The notes under the pieces: generated by a model
Databases searched by the model: none
What the model was told of the DNA's origin: nothing
The model's input: the letters and a program-made list of their open reading frames with translations, nothing else
In this document: positions 8,336-17,563 of the stretch, piece after piece
Numbering within the stretch: position 1 is the stretch's first letter
How the letters are laid out: the number at the start of each line of letters is the position of its first letter
Position numbers and translations under genes: made by a program
Assembly (NCBI RefSeq): GCF_900101125.1
Contig: NZ_FNFL01000003.1
Span: 489,992 to 553,991, forward strand
Origin: Sediminibacillus albus
GTDB lineage: Bacteria > Bacillota > Bacilli > Bacillales > Amphibacillaceae
Length of the DNA stretch: 64,000 nt
Direction: 5' to 3'

Positions 8336-9175
8336 TTATTGAAACTTGCCCAGAATTCTATCTAAATCATCATTTGAAAAGAATTCAATTTCGATTTTTC
8401 CTTTGCGCTTTCCTCTATGGATAGTGACCCCAGTACCTAAGTGGTCGCGCAATTGGCTTTCTCGTTCTGAAATGAAAATATCCTTCTTTGGCTTTTCTTT
8501 TTTCTTTTTAACAGGGGTTTTCTCGTTAATTTGAACAATCAACTGTTCCACCTGACGGACATTTAACTCTTCTTTACGAATTTTTTCGACTAACGGCATT
8601 AGTTTTTCTTTATCCTTCAAGCCAAGCAATGCCCTGCCATGCCCCATAGTTAATTCGCCATTGTTAATCAATGCGCTGATTCGCTCGGGAAGGCTTAACA
8701 GTCTGACGAGATTCGCGATATGCGGCCTGCTTTTCCCAAGCCTGCGCGCTAACTCTTCTTGTGTGATTTTTAACTCTTTCATTAAATTTGCATAAGCTGT
8801 AGCTTCCTCAATCGGTGATAAATCTTCCCTTTGCAGGTTCTCCAACAAGGCCAATTCCATCATTTTTTCATCGGTAAGATCCTTGATGATCACTGGAATA
8901 GTATCTAAACCAGCTTCCTTGGCAGCACGGAAACGCCTTTCCCCTACTACTATTTCGTACCCTTTAATACTTTTTCTCACAATCAACGGTTGGAGAATAC
9001 CGTATTCGATAATTGAATCTTTTAATTCCTCTATCGCATCAGCATGAAAGGTTTTCCTTGGCTGATATGGATTCGGCCTGCATTCTTTCACTGATATTTC
9101 TTGAACAGATTCCTCTTCCTTTGTGTCCAACTCAGGAAAAAAAGCGTTAATACCTTTCCCCAACCCTCTCGCCAT
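8336..9175 (-). CDS. spo0J: Chromosome partitioning protein ParB (Spo0J)
   Basis: A 279-residue ParB. N-terminal MARGLGKGINAFF is the usual ParA-stimulating peptide. The CTPase/ParB-N domain contains NPYQPRKTF and GERRFRAAKEAGL; the central helix-turn-helix (TQEELARRLGKSRPHIANL, about residues 136-154) recognises parS; the C-terminal dimer domain ends near DRILGKFQ. It loads on the three parS sites in this window and slides as a CTP clamp, recruiting SMC and controlling Soj. Its start overlaps the soj reading frame by 29 nt, so the two are translationally coupled. Confidence 0.97.
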   Translation of the reverse strand: MARGLGKGINAFFPELDTKEEESVQEISVKECRPNPYQPRKTFHADAIEELKDSIIEYGILQPLIVRKSIKGYEIVVGERRFRAAKEAGLDTIPVIIKDLTDEKMMELALLENLQREDLSPIEEATAYANLMKELKITQEELARRLGKSRPHIANLVRLLSLPERISALINNGELTMGHGRALLGLKDKEKLMPLVEKIRKEELNVRQVEQLIVQINEKTPVKKKKEKPKKDIFISERESQLRDHLGTGVTIHRGKRKGKIEIEFFSNDDLDRILGKFQ

Positions 9176-9938
9176 TAGCGATCACTTCCTTTGCTAAGTC
9201 TAGATAAACTTCTGCGCCTCTAGATTTGGGATCATAAATGATTATAGGTTGTCCATGGCTGGGCGCTTCTCCAAGCCTGATATTTCTTGGAATGATAGAT
9301 TGATAAACTTTATCTTGAAAATATTTCTTCACTTCTTCAATCACCTGGATGCCTAAATTCGTTCTGGCATCAAGCATGGTCAATAGTACCCCTTCAATCA
9401 ACAACTGCTTATTCAAATGCTTTTGTACCAGTCTGATCGTGTTTAGCAGCTGGCTTAGCCCTTCCAATGCATAATATTCGCACTGCACTGGGATGAGTAC
9501 TGTGTCTGCAGCCGTCAATGAATTAATGGTTAATAATCCAAGGGATGGCGGGCAGTCGATGATTACATACTCATAGTCTTCCTTTACGCTGTCTATAGCC
9601 TTTTTCAGCCGTACTTCTCTCGAAATAGTCGGAACTAGCTCTATCTCAGCACCGGCTAATTGTATCGTTGCGGGTATGATATCTAAATTTTCTACTGATG
9701 TAGGAACACAGACTTTTTCAGCTTCTAAATCTTCAACAAGCACATTGTAAATACACTGTTCCATATCTGCCTTATTTATTCCTACACCACTTGTAGCGTT
9801 TCCTTGCGGATCAATATCTACAAGCAGGACTTTATGGTTTAAATATGCCAGGCATGCACTTAAATTGACTGCTGATGTTGTTTTTCCTACGCCACCCTTT
9901 TGATTAGCAATGGCGATTACTTTTCCCAATGGTGTCAC
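9147..9938 (-). CDS. soj: ParA-type ATPase Soj
   Basis: A 263-residue Walker-type partition ATPase with a deviant P-loop KGGVGKTTSAVNL at about residues 14-26, a Walker A' segment VDIDPQGNATSG and Walker B VIIDCPPSLGLL. In B. subtilis Soj monomers inhibit and dimers activate DnaA; Spo0J triggers ATP hydrolysis. The gene precedes and overlaps spo0J. The intergenic region toward noc is short and AT-rich; I could not assign a clear promoter. Confidence 0.97.
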   Translation of the reverse strand: MTPLGKVIAIANQKGGVGKTTSAVNLSACLAYLNHKVLLVDIDPQGNATSGVGINKADMEQCIYNVLVEDLEAEKVCVPTSVENLDIIPATIQLAGAEIELVPTISREVRLKKAIDSVKEDYEYVIIDCPPSLGLLTINSLTAADTVLIPVQCEYYALEGLSQLLNTIRLVQKHLNKQLLIEGVLLTMLDARTNLGIQVIEEVKKYFQDKVYQSIIPRNIRLGEAPSHGQPIIIYDPKSRGAEVYLDLAKEVIANGERVGERY

Positions 9939-10084
9939 CTACCTACTTTTTAAAACTTGTTACTGTTTTTTATTCTATCACTTATTTGGCAATATGAATG
10001 AATTAAAATCTAGTTTTTATGAAAAGTTACTTATTTGTAATCTTTTTATTATAGAAATGCCTTATTTTATCTGATTTTTAACTG

Positions 10085-10118
10085 CAAAAAACACCCACCT
10101 TTTGGAAAGATGGGATTA
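10085..10118 (-). terminator. Terminator of noc
   Basis: Minus-strand stem CCCATCTTT / AAAGGTGGG followed by TGTTTTTTG, beginning at the noc stop codon. Confidence 0.8.
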
Positions 10119-10979
10119 GCCTTTGTTGTTTTTTTTCGGGATCTTTATAGTGATTTGATAATAATTTTCGTGGTCTTCTTCATCCGTTTCTAAATCAATA
10201 CCTGTATCCGACACCATGCTTAATGATTGCCTTATCGTGTTCATCGCGATTCGCATATCTTTATTGATGCCTTTTAATGTGGCCTTTTTCGCTTTTGGCT
10301 TCTGATCAAACAGCTTGGCAATACGCTCTTCCGTTTGTTTAACATTTAAATCCTTTTCAACAATTTCATCTAGGATTTTTTCCTGTTTTTCAGGATCCTT
10401 TAAGACAATTAACGAACGAGCATGCCGCTCTGTTATTTGTTTTTCCAATAAAGCCTGTTGAACTCTATCTGGAAGCTTTAACAACCGCATCTTGTTAGCT
10501 ACAGTGGATTGGCTTTTACCAAGCCGCTGGGCCAACGCTTCCTGAGTAAGACCATGAAGATCGAGCAGTCGCTGATATGCCATTGCCTCTTCAATGACAG
10601 TCAACTCTTCTCTCTGCAGGTTTTCTATCAGAGCTACGGAGGCCGTTTCTGTATCACTCATATCCCTGATAATTGCAGGAACGTTTTCCCATTGTAAAAA
10701 TTGGACAGCCCGCCACCTTCGCTCACCGGCGATCAATTCATAACCCGCTTCATCCTGTTCGATTTTTCGTACAACAATGGGCTGAATCATCCCATGTGTA
10801 TGTATGGTTTGAGCAAGTTCTTCGATTTTTTCCTGAGAGAAAATCGATCTCGGCTGGTACCGGTTGGGCTCTATTTGACTAACAGGAATTTGTATTACTT
10901 CGTCTGGATGATATTCTTCTTGCACTTCTGAATCTGCTTTATCACCTATGCCAAATATACGGCTGAAAGGGTGTAACAT
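10116..10979 (-). CDS. noc: Nucleoid occlusion protein Noc (ParB family)
   Basis: A 287-residue ParB paralogue. The N-terminus [14 protein letters not shown] is the amphipathic membrane-targeting helix of Noc, which decides the start at 10979 (RBS AAAGGTGGTG); the longer ORF would bury it. ParB-N motifs NRYQPRSIF and [11 protein letters not shown] follow, then the helix-turn-helix [19 protein letters not shown]. Noc binds its own sites rather than parS, spreads in a CTP-dependent manner and holds DNA at the membrane to block FtsZ rings over the nucleoid. No perfect ATTTCCCGGGAAAT site was noticed in this window. Confidence 0.96.
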   Translation of the reverse strand: MLHPFSRIFGIGDKADSEVQEEYHPDEVIQIPVSQIEPNRYQPRSIFSQEKIEELAQTIHTHGMIQPIVVRKIEQDEAGYELIAGERRWRAVQFLQWENVPAIIRDMSDTETASVALIENLQREELTVIEEAMAYQRLLDLHGLTQEALAQRLGKSQSTVANKMRLLKLPDRVQQALLEKQITERHARSLIVLKDPEKQEKILDEIVEKDLNVKQTEERIAKLFDQKPKAKKATLKGINKDMRIAMNTIRQSLSMVSDTGIDLETDEEDHENYYQITIKIPKKNNKG

Positions 10980-11041
10980 AGTCAGACACACCACCTTTAT
11001 TAAACGGTCATCGGCTATCATATTTTCTAGTTAACATTCTA

Positions 11042-11057
11042 TGTTCCACGTGAAACA
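11042..11057. other. parS: parS site upstream of noc
   Basis: TGTTCCACGTGAAACA matches the TGTTNCACGTGAAACA consensus. It lies about 60 nt before the noc start codon, so Spo0J bound here could also influence noc transcription (inference). Confidence 0.93.
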
Positions 11058-11076
11058 TAGAGACAAGTAAACAGAA

Positions 11077-11107
11077 AATGCGCTGCAATAAGAAGCTGCT
11101 GCGCATT
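11077..11107. terminator. Weak hairpin upstream of noc
   Basis: AATGCGC and GCGCATT enclose a GC-containing loop; a T-rich run follows on both strands. It may stop read-through into noc from the gene at 11.3-12.4 kb. Not a strong call. Confidence 0.4.
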
Positions 11108-11278
11108 GATTGCCATTTCAGTTTCCTTTTTTTATTTTATCATAGATTTAGAAGGAAAAGTATGGTTCTTGATTGTAATTTAATAAAATTAATCAATTCC
11201 CTCTATAATTTTTTCATCCATCATGCACAAGAATATGATCTAACCCCCTTCCCCCTACACTAGGACGCTAAATTAAAA

Positions 11279-11308
11279 TAACCCGGCTCCTGTAGAAAGC
11301 CGGGTGGA
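11279..11308 (-). terminator. Terminator of the ATP-grasp gene
   Basis: Minus-strand stem AACCCGGCT / AGCCGGGTT followed by ATTTTAATTT, about 20 nt after the stop codon. Confidence 0.82.
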
Positions 11309-11331
11309 TTAAAACATTCTATTTCCATTTG

Positions 11332-12378
11332 TTAATCTGTTTGATCAACGAGTTTTTCTTCATCAATTCTAGCAACTAAATCATATCTCGCTAATTCTAT
11401 ATCAGGGGTGGATGATAGCCATTCCTCTTTCATTGTTTTGCCCTCACTTAGTGCGATAAATGCTGCCGGGATATCTGCGCCAGCTGCATGGGAGAAAGCA
11501 TAACCGCCGCCGAACCTTGGGTTAATGTCAATCACATAATAATCTTTGCCGTCATAAAATACATCCGTATTTAAATAACCTTTATGCTTCAATTTTTCTC
11601 CAATTGTTCTTCCTAAATCTATTATAGCTGGTTCATGGCTGATGATGGTTCGATCAACGTCTCCTCCACGCATGGCTAATTGTTTTCGCGCCAATGATGT
11701 TAGGAAGTTACCTTCCAGGTCATTTACAATATCCAAGCTGTACTTTTCCCCATCAATTACTTCCTGAATAATGACATTATCTTCTGCGGTTATTTCTGTA
11801 TCAAAGCGAAGCGGTGATTCCTCAATTTTGTGAACAGCCAGCTTGTATGCTGATTTTAATTCTTCCATATCATTGACTATTTCTATTCCAATGGAAGCCG
11901 AACCATTGCGCGGTTTTACAATAAATGGAAAGTTGCTTTCTTTCTTTTTGACAGCTTCTTCTACTTCTTCACTAGTAAAATAGGTTTTTGGGGCTTTTAA
12001 ACCGAGTTTCCCTAGAAGATTTTCATAGTTGCCTTTATCTCTTACTTTTTTGACTACTTCATAATCTGGAACAAACAATTTAACTCCGAGTCTGTCAAAC
12101 TCCGGTTTGTTTTCTGCTAGTTTGGGTACTTCCCAATCATTTAATGGGATAAGCATTTCTATTTCATTTTCTTCGCATATATTTAGTATCTTTTCTGTAT
12201 ATTTATCATCGGTTTGATGAGGAATCACATAGGACCTGTCTGCTACTTGAAGGGATGGGGCATTATAATCTGGATCTGCTACAATCACATTTCCTAAGGT
12301 TCCTGCATCCTTCAATGCTTGTTGAAAAAATCCGATAAAATCGATGCGCCTTGCTCCGGACGTCAATAAAATGTTCAT
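11332..12378 (-). CDS. ATP-grasp domain protein of unknown substrate
   Basis: A 348-residue protein of the carbamoyl-phosphate-synthase-like ATP-grasp group. The N-terminal pre-ATP domain starts MNILLTSGARRIDFIGFFQ and includes VADPDYNAPSLQVADRSYVIP. The ATP-grasp domain begins near residue 115 (VRDKGNYENLLGKLGLKAP, FIVKPRNGSASIGIE) and ends with the metal-binding VIDINPRFGGGYAFSHAAG. Such enzymes ligate a carboxylate to an amine or activate it for peptidoglycan, lipid or cofactor synthesis; nothing here shows which. It interrupts the normal noc-rsmG neighbourhood and is bounded by a dispersed repeat and its own terminator, so it is probably an insertion. Confidence 0.85.
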   Translation of the reverse strand: MNILLTSGARRIDFIGFFQQALKDAGTLGNVIVADPDYNAPSLQVADRSYVIPHQTDDKYTEKILNICEENEIEMLIPLNDWEVPKLAENKPEFDRLGVKLFVPDYEVVKKVRDKGNYENLLGKLGLKAPKTYFTSEEVEEAVKKKESNFPFIVKPRNGSASIGIEIVNDMEELKSAYKLAVHKIEESPLRFDTEITAEDNVIIQEVIDGEKYSLDIVNDLEGNFLTSLARKQLAMRGGDVDRTIISHEPAIIDLGRTIGEKLKHKGYLNTDVFYDGKDYYVIDINPRFGGGYAFSHAAGADIPAAFIALSEGKTMKEEWLSSTPDIELARYDLVARIDEEKLVDQTD

Positions 12379-12462
12379 ATTCGTTCCTCCATATCTGTAT
12401 TTAATGGTTTCTGCAAGTAATATTTATATGCCCCGATTATGTTTAGTACAAACCTTTGTAAT

Positions 12463-12486
12463 GTAATAGTTAACTAAATGTATTAC
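12463..12486. promoter_or_regulatory. Palindrome upstream of the ATP-grasp gene
   Basis: GTAATA and TATTAC flank the perfect 10-mer palindrome TAGTTAACTA (12467-12476). It lies about 90 nt before the start codon and could be an operator. Function is inferred from symmetry only. Confidence 0.3.
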
Positions 12487-12545
12487 TATCCTATGTACTT
12501 TTCCATCGTTATCTAATGAACAGGTAATTTAGGGGTTTTTCTATG

Positions 12546-13070
12546 AAAAAGGTGGTTGAGGCATAACATATATTCACTGCAAAAACCACTCAGTGGAGGA
12601 AATCCACGGAGACTCCTGCGGGAGGGAAGGCCTCGGTGAGACCCCGCAGAGTGCAAGCTCGAGGAGGCTCACCAGCCGCCCGCGGAAAGCGTAGTGTATT
12701 TCCGTAGCGGTGGTTATGCAAGGTAGTAAGAACAGCCCTATCAGTGCAGGCAGAAGATGTAGACTCCAGTGGGAACAGCACGAGTCTGAAGACCCCCGAG
12801 AAAGCCGTTTTTGTTTCTGAGGACTGGAAGGCTTCGGCAGCGAATCATCGCACGCAGAAAATGGCTCCTTTATTTTCAAGGAGGCTCACCAGCCGCCCGC
12901 GGAAAGCGAAGTGTTTTGTCGGCGCAAGTAAGTACTGAGCCTTGTTCGAAGAAAGAAATAGAGTTGGCAGCAATGGTCCAAGGTTATCTTAAACATGTGA
13001 AAAGAAAAATCGAACGAGTTCGAATCCTAAGGATTTCGAATCATCGTTCGATTTATTCTTTGGCTACTAC
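12546..13070 (+). repeat. Dispersed GC-rich repeat element, copy 1
   Basis: A non-coding element of about 520 bp between the ATP-grasp gene and rsmG. It starts GGTGGTTGAGGCATAACA, contains the GAGACTCCTGCGGGAGG core (12608) and the block GAGGCTCACCAGCCGCCCGC twice (about 12661 and 12881), and ends in the CGAACGAG...CGTTCG hairpin. The second copy at 45.37-46.07 kb shares both ends, the core and the hairpin in the same orientation. No transposase or credible ORF lies inside. Related GACTCCTGCGGGA sequences are common intergenic repeats in Bacillaceae; their role is unknown. Confidence 0.85.
12998..13054 (-). terminator. Terminator of rsmG-mnmG-mnmE, carried by the repeat element
   Basis: Two stacked stems (AATCGAACGA / TCGTTCGATT and TTCGAATCC / GGATTTCGAA) form a near-perfect hairpin of about 46 nt, followed on the minus strand by TTTTTCTTTT. 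It lies 25 nt after the rsmG stop and is repeated almost identically at 46009-46054. Confidence 0.85.
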
Positions 13071-13078
13071 AACCTCTT

Positions 13079-13795
13079 TTATTCTATCGGTGTTCTATTT
13101 GGAACTCCTGGTTTTCGCGGATATTTGTTTGGTGTTTTTCTTTTCTTTTTGATAATGGCAATATTTCTTTCCCCGTTATCCCCTGGCAGTTCAAAGGTAT
13201 GGGTATTTAACAATTCACCGCCAAGCACACTAAGCGCATTCTCTGCATCCTTCATTTCCTCGTTTAAGTTCGGCCCCTTCATGGCAATGAAGGTACCATT
13301 TGTTTTGCAAAGCGGTAAGCATAATTCAGCTAACACAGACATACGGGCTACTGCCCTAGCTGTCACAATATCAAATTGCCCGCGGAATTTTTCTTTTTTT
13401 CCAAAGGATTCAGCCCTGTCATGATAAAAAGCCACATCACTTAATTCCAATTGGCCTGCCAAATGGTTCAAAAACGAAATTCGTTTTTGAAGGGAATCCA
13501 CGATCGTCACTTTTAATTCCGGAAAACAGATTTTCAATGGCAGACTGGGGAATCCCGCCCCAGCCCCTACATCGCACACGTGGATAGGCCCCTTGAAATC
13601 ATGGTAGAAAGCCGCTGATACGGAATCGAAAAAATGCTTTGCATAAACTTCTTCTTTATCCGTAATTGCTGTTAAGTTCATTTTTTCATTCCACTTCACG
13701 AGTGTTTGAAAATACGTGCTAAACTGATCCAGTTGTTTTCCGGTCAGTTCTATTCCCTGATTTTTTAAATTCGCTAGAAAGGCTTCCTGGTTCAT
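13079..13795 (-). CDS. rsmG: 16S rRNA (guanine-527-N7)-methyltransferase RsmG
   Basis: A 238-residue SAM-dependent methyltransferase (GidB). The SAM-binding motif [17 protein letters not shown] is at about residues 74-90; [12 protein letters not shown] carries motif IV. It methylates G527 of 16S rRNA; loss gives low-level streptomycin resistance in other bacteria. The C-terminus is basic ([15 protein letters not shown]). It follows mnmG by 26 nt, as in most Firmicutes. The terminator downstream is part of a dispersed repeat. Confidence 0.97.
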   Translation of the reverse strand: MNQEAFLANLKNQGIELTGKQLDQFSTYFQTLVKWNEKMNLTAITDKEEVYAKHFFDSVSAAFYHDFKGPIHVCDVGAGAGFPSLPLKICFPELKVTIVDSLQKRISFLNHLAGQLELSDVAFYHDRAESFGKKEKFRGQFDIVTARAVARMSVLAELCLPLCKTNGTFIAMKGPNLNEEMKDAENALSVLGGELLNTHTFELPGDNGERNIAIIKKKRKTPNKYPRKPGVPNRTPIE

Positions 13796-13821
13796 TTAAA
13801 AATCCTTTCCGATCACCTTAT

Positions 13822-15711
13822 TTATTGATTCGCTACGCGAGATACATTTCCTTGTTCGATATAGACAAGTAAAATCGATACATCCGCCGGGTTGACTCCG
13901 GAAATACGTGATGCCTGGCCGACAGAAAGCGGTTGTACCTGCTTCAATTTTTCTCTTGCTTCAGTAGCAATTCCGCTAATCGCATCATAATCAATATTTT
14001 CTGGTATTTTTTTGTTATCCATCTTTTTCATACGTTCTACTTGCTGATTGGATTTTTCAATATAGCCTTGATACTTCGTTTGGATTTCTACTTGCTCTTT
14101 CACGCCTGCCGGAAGTTCTGCTTCCGGAGAGGTTACTCTTTCGATCATTTCGTATTTCATTTCCGGCCGTTTCAGCAAATCAGAGGCTTTAATGGCTTCT
14201 TTTAATGCTGTGCCGCCAGCCTCCTCAATGATTGCTTGTAATTCCTGTTCAGGCTTGAGAATCACTTTTGACAACCGTTTCTTTTCTTCCTCAATCAGCC
14301 GCTTTTTCTCATTAAACCTATCATAACGTTCCTGTTTGATCATACCCATTTGAAAACCGAGATCGGTTAGACGCAAGTCGGCGTTATCATGGCGCAGAAG
14401 CAAACGGTATTCTGCACGAGAGGTCAGTAAGCGGTAAGGTTCATTGGTGCCCTTAGTAACTAAATCATCAATCAGGACGCCAATGTATGCCTGAGAACGA
14501 TCCAAAATCAACGGCTCAATATCAAGGGCTTTGGCAGCAGCGTTGATTCCAGCCATGATTCCTTGGCCTGATGCTTCTTCATAACCGGAAGTTCCATTGA
14601 TTTGTCCGGCAGTAAATAGACCGGGGATATTTTTTAATTCCAACGTCGGCCATAGCTGTGTCGGGACCACCGCATCATATTCAATGGCATAGCCAGCTCT
14701 CATGATTTCGGCATTTTCTAAACCTGGTATTGTTTGCAGCATATCTTTTTGTACATATTCGGGCAGTGAAGTTGAGAGCCCTTGTACATATACTTCTTCT
14801 GTATTACGCCCTTCTGGTTCCAGAAAGATTTGGTGGCGCGGCTTATCATTAAACCGGACAACCTTATCTTCAATCGACGGACAATAACGAGGTCCTGTCC
14901 CTTTTATCATACCGGAATACATTGCTGACAAACTTAAGTTATCATCAATAATCTTATGCGTGAATTCATTGGTATAAGTCAACCAACAAGGAATCTGGTC
15001 GGGAATGATCTCGGTTGTTTCGTAGGAAAAGCTTTGCGGGTGTTCGTCTCCCGGCTGGATTTCTGTTTTCGAGTAATCAATGGTATGGCTGTTTACCCGC
15101 GGCGGGGTCCCTGTTTTAAAACGAACCAATTCAATACCCAGCTCTTCCAAATGTTCAGAAAGAGAAACAGAGGCTCGTTGGTTGTTCGGTCCGCTTTCAT
15201 AAGACAAATCACCGATAATTACTCTCCCTCGCATGAAGGTTCCTGTGGTAACAACGACCGACTTAGCGTAGTAAGCCGCTTTCGTTTCGGTAATGACTCC
15301 TTTACACTCGCCATCCTCCAGGATAAGCTTTTCTACCATTCCCTGCCTCATTGTCAGGTTGTCTTCATTCTCTAAAACACGTTTCATTTCCTGAATATAC
15401 AATGGTTTGTCTGCTTGTGCGCGGAGAGCACGAACTGCCGGACCCTTTCCTGTATTAAGCATACGCATTTGAATATACGTTTTATCAATTACCTGGCCCA
15501 TAACTCCGCCTAGTGCGTCAATTTCCCGGACAACTACACCTTTAGCCGGCCCTCCTACTGAAGGGTTGCAAGGCATGAATGCGACCATATCCAAGTTCAT
15601 TGACAGCATGAGTGTTTTGGCTCCCCGCCTTGCGGAAGCAACTGCAGCCTCACAGCCGGCATGGCCTGCACCCACAACTATCACATCATAATGTCCAGCA
15701 TCGTAAGTCAT
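13822..15711 (-). CDS. mnmG: tRNA uridine-34 5-carboxymethylaminomethyl modification enzyme, large subunit
   Basis: A 629-residue FAD protein (GidA). The FAD-binding motif [18 protein letters not shown] lies at residues 12-29; [13 protein letters not shown] holds the conserved cysteine near residue 48; the helical C-terminus ends [17 protein letters not shown]. It works with MnmE to modify the wobble U34 of several tRNAs. Located between mnmE and rsmG in the conserved order, with an AAAGGAGTGA ribosome site before the ATG. Confidence 0.98.
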   Translation of the reverse strand: MTYDAGHYDVIVVGAGHAGCEAAVASARRGAKTLMLSMNLDMVAFMPCNPSVGGPAKGVVVREIDALGGVMGQVIDKTYIQMRMLNTGKGPAVRALRAQADKPLYIQEMKRVLENEDNLTMRQGMVEKLILEDGECKGVITETKAAYYAKSVVVTTGTFMRGRVIIGDLSYESGPNNQRASVSLSEHLEELGIELVRFKTGTPPRVNSHTIDYSKTEIQPGDEHPQSFSYETTEIIPDQIPCWLTYTNEFTHKIIDDNLSLSAMYSGMIKGTGPRYCPSIEDKVVRFNDKPRHQIFLEPEGRNTEEVYVQGLSTSLPEYVQKDMLQTIPGLENAEIMRAGYAIEYDAVVPTQLWPTLELKNIPGLFTAGQINGTSGYEEASGQGIMAGINAAAKALDIEPLILDRSQAYIGVLIDDLVTKGTNEPYRLLTSRAEYRLLLRHDNADLRLTDLGFQMGMIKQERYDRFNEKKRLIEEEKKRLSKVILKPEQELQAIIEEAGGTALKEAIKASDLLKRPEMKYEMIERVTSPEAELPAGVKEQVEIQTKYQGYIEKSNQQVERMKKMDNKKIPENIDYDAISGIATEAREKLKQVQPLSVGQASRISGVNPADVSILLVYIEQGNVSRVANQ

Positions 15712-15790
15712 TTGCTGTCACTCCTTTTTTTGAAAAAGCTGCTTCCTGTAAGCAGTGCTGTCGCACTAACCCATTCGGCACCTGTTTCTA

Positions 15791-17167
15791 TTATTTACCT
15801 AAACAAAATTGAGAAAATAATTGGTCGATTAGACTTTCATGAACCGTGTCTCCAATAATCTCACCAAGTATCTCCCATGTTCTGGTCACGTCGATTTGCA
15901 CTAAATCAATCGGCATTTCGGTTTCCATGCCATTCATCGCATCTGACAAAGCTTCCAAGGCCTGCTTCAATAACTGGATATGCCTGACATTAGAAACGTA
16001 CGTCATGTCGCCAGCATCTAAATCTCCTTCAAAGAAAGTGTCAGAGATAGCTTTCTCCAGTTCATCAATGCCTTTCTCTTCTATTAATGCTGTGGTAATA
16101 ACGGGATTGGCTTGTGCCAATTGTTTTACCTTATTCATATCGATTTTACCCGGCAAGTCTGTTTTATTGATGATCGTAATTACTTCCAAACCTTCTACCG
16201 CTTTAAATAAATTGATATCTTCTTCTGATAATTCCTCGCCGTGATTTAACACTAACAGGATTAAATCGGATTCTTGCAGAACTTTTCTTGACCTTTCCAC
16301 GCCAATTCTTTCTACAATATCTTCCGTTTCCCTTATTCCTGCAGTATCTACTAGGCGCAATGGCACACCACGCACATTTACATACTCTTCAATGACATCT
16401 CTCGTAGTTCCAGGGATCTCTGTTACGATTGCTTTGTTTTCATGGACTAAAGCATTCATTAAGGAGGACTTTCCGACATTTGGCCGTCCAATTATCGCCG
16501 TGGCCAAACCTTCCCGGAGAATCTTGCCTTGTTTCGCCAATTCCAGCAGACGCTCGATTTCTCGATAAACTTCTCTTGTTTTTGTCATCATCATTTCATG
16601 CGACATTTCTTCCACATCGTCATATTCCGGATAATCAATGTTTACCTCAACATGCGCTACTGTTTCTAATAACTCCTGGCGTAATTTCTGTATTAACTGA
16701 GATAAGCGTCCATCCATTTGTTTTAATGCTACATTCATTGCTCTATCTGTTTTCGCCCGGATTAAATCCATGACAGCTTCAGCTTGGGAAAGATCAATTC
16801 GTCCGTTCAAAAAAGCCCGTTTAGTGAATTCCCCTGGTTCTGCAAGCCTCGCTCCTTGAGCAAGCACAATCTCCAATAAGCGATTAACCGAAACCAACCC
16901 TCCATGGCAATTGATTTCTACCACGTCTTCTCGAGTAAATGTCTTCGGCCCTCTCATTATTGTTGCCATTACTTCCTCAGCTACTTCGTTTGTATCTGGA
17001 TCAATAATTTTTCCATAATGGATCGTATGGGAATCTGCCAAAGCCAATTGTTTGCCGTCAAACAATTTGTCAGCTATCGAAACCGCTTCCGGACCGCTTA
17101 ACCGGACGATAGCAATCGCCCCTTCACCGATCGGTGTTGATATCGCCGTTATTGTATCGGTTTCCAT
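15791..17167 (-). CDS. mnmE: tRNA modification GTPase MnmE (TrmE/ThdF)
   Basis: A 458-residue protein: N-terminal formyl-THF-binding domain ([20 protein letters not shown]), helical domain, embedded G domain with P-loop GRPNVGKSS at about 226-234, DTAG, NKTD, and the C-terminal CLGK with the catalytic cysteine. Partner of MnmG. Start at 17167, where GGAGGTGAAAAGC precedes the ATG; upstream codons of the ORF cover this ribosome site. The DnaA-box cluster lies 135 nt upstream of this start codon, within the likely promoter region. Confidence 0.98.
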   Translation of the reverse strand: METDTITAISTPIGEGAIAIVRLSGPEAVSIADKLFDGKQLALADSHTIHYGKIIDPDTNEVAEEVMATIMRGPKTFTREDVVEINCHGGLVSVNRLLEIVLAQGARLAEPGEFTKRAFLNGRIDLSQAEAVMDLIRAKTDRAMNVALKQMDGRLSQLIQKLRQELLETVAHVEVNIDYPEYDDVEEMSHEMMMTKTREVYREIERLLELAKQGKILREGLATAIIGRPNVGKSSLMNALVHENKAIVTEIPGTTRDVIEEYVNVRGVPLRLVDTAGIRETEDIVERIGVERSRKVLQESDLILLVLNHGEELSEEDINLFKAVEGLEVITIINKTDLPGKIDMNKVKQLAQANPVITTALIEEKGIDELEKAISDTFFEGDLDAGDMTYVSNVRHIQLLKQALEALSDAMNGMETEMPIDLVQIDVTRTWEILGEIIGDTVHESLIDQLFSQFCLGK

Positions 17168-17301
17168 ATGCTTTTCACCTCCATCTTTCCAGGATTTTAT
17201 ATTTATCATGCATCATTATTTGCAGAAATCTTTTTAAAGCAGTGATCTGCCTTATAACAGTCACTAACTTATTAGAATATCATAATCCCTTACTTTTGAG
17301 A

Positions 17302-17417
17302 ATATCCACAAGACAATTTCTGTTTTAGGTTGTCCACATGTGCATAAATCCAATCTAACTTCACTTTTTTTATCCACACTTATCTACAACATGCTATTTT
17401 ACCACCTTAGTGGATAA
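17302..17417. other. Cluster of six DnaA-box-like nonamers between mnmE and jag
   Basis: Consensus TTATNCACA. Perfect: 17370-17378 (TTATCCACA) and 17339-17347 (minus strand, TTATGCACA). One mismatch: 17302-17310 (ATATCCACA), 17330-17338 (TTGTCCACA), 17380-17388 (TTATCTACA), 17409-17417 (minus strand, TTATCCACT). Six sites in 116 bp resembles oriC density, while I saw no comparable group elsewhere outside the origin. The 17168-17563 gap holds otherwise only the jag terminator. Confidence 0.8.
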
Positions 17418-17524
17418 ACACCTAGAAATAAATTTCTCCGATTTATACGCTAATTAAGGAGATAACAATTCATTTTTAGCTTTCCGGAACAATATATGAA
17501 ATGAATGTTTATTTTTTTGAACAT

Positions 17525-17556
17525 AAAAAAAGCCCCTATATAAGAGGCTTTTCTTG
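17525..17556 (-). terminator. Terminator of the rnpA-yidC-jag transcript
   Basis: Minus-strand stem AAGCCTCTTATATAGGGGCTT followed by seven T, just downstream of the jag stop codon. Confidence 0.85.
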
Positions 17557-17563
17557 ATTGTAT

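Noticed and set aside
12546..13070. CRISPR array or insertion sequence as explanation of the GC-rich repeats
   Set aside because: Repeats are not regularly spaced, no cas or transposase gene is in the window, and no terminal inverted repeats of an IS were found.
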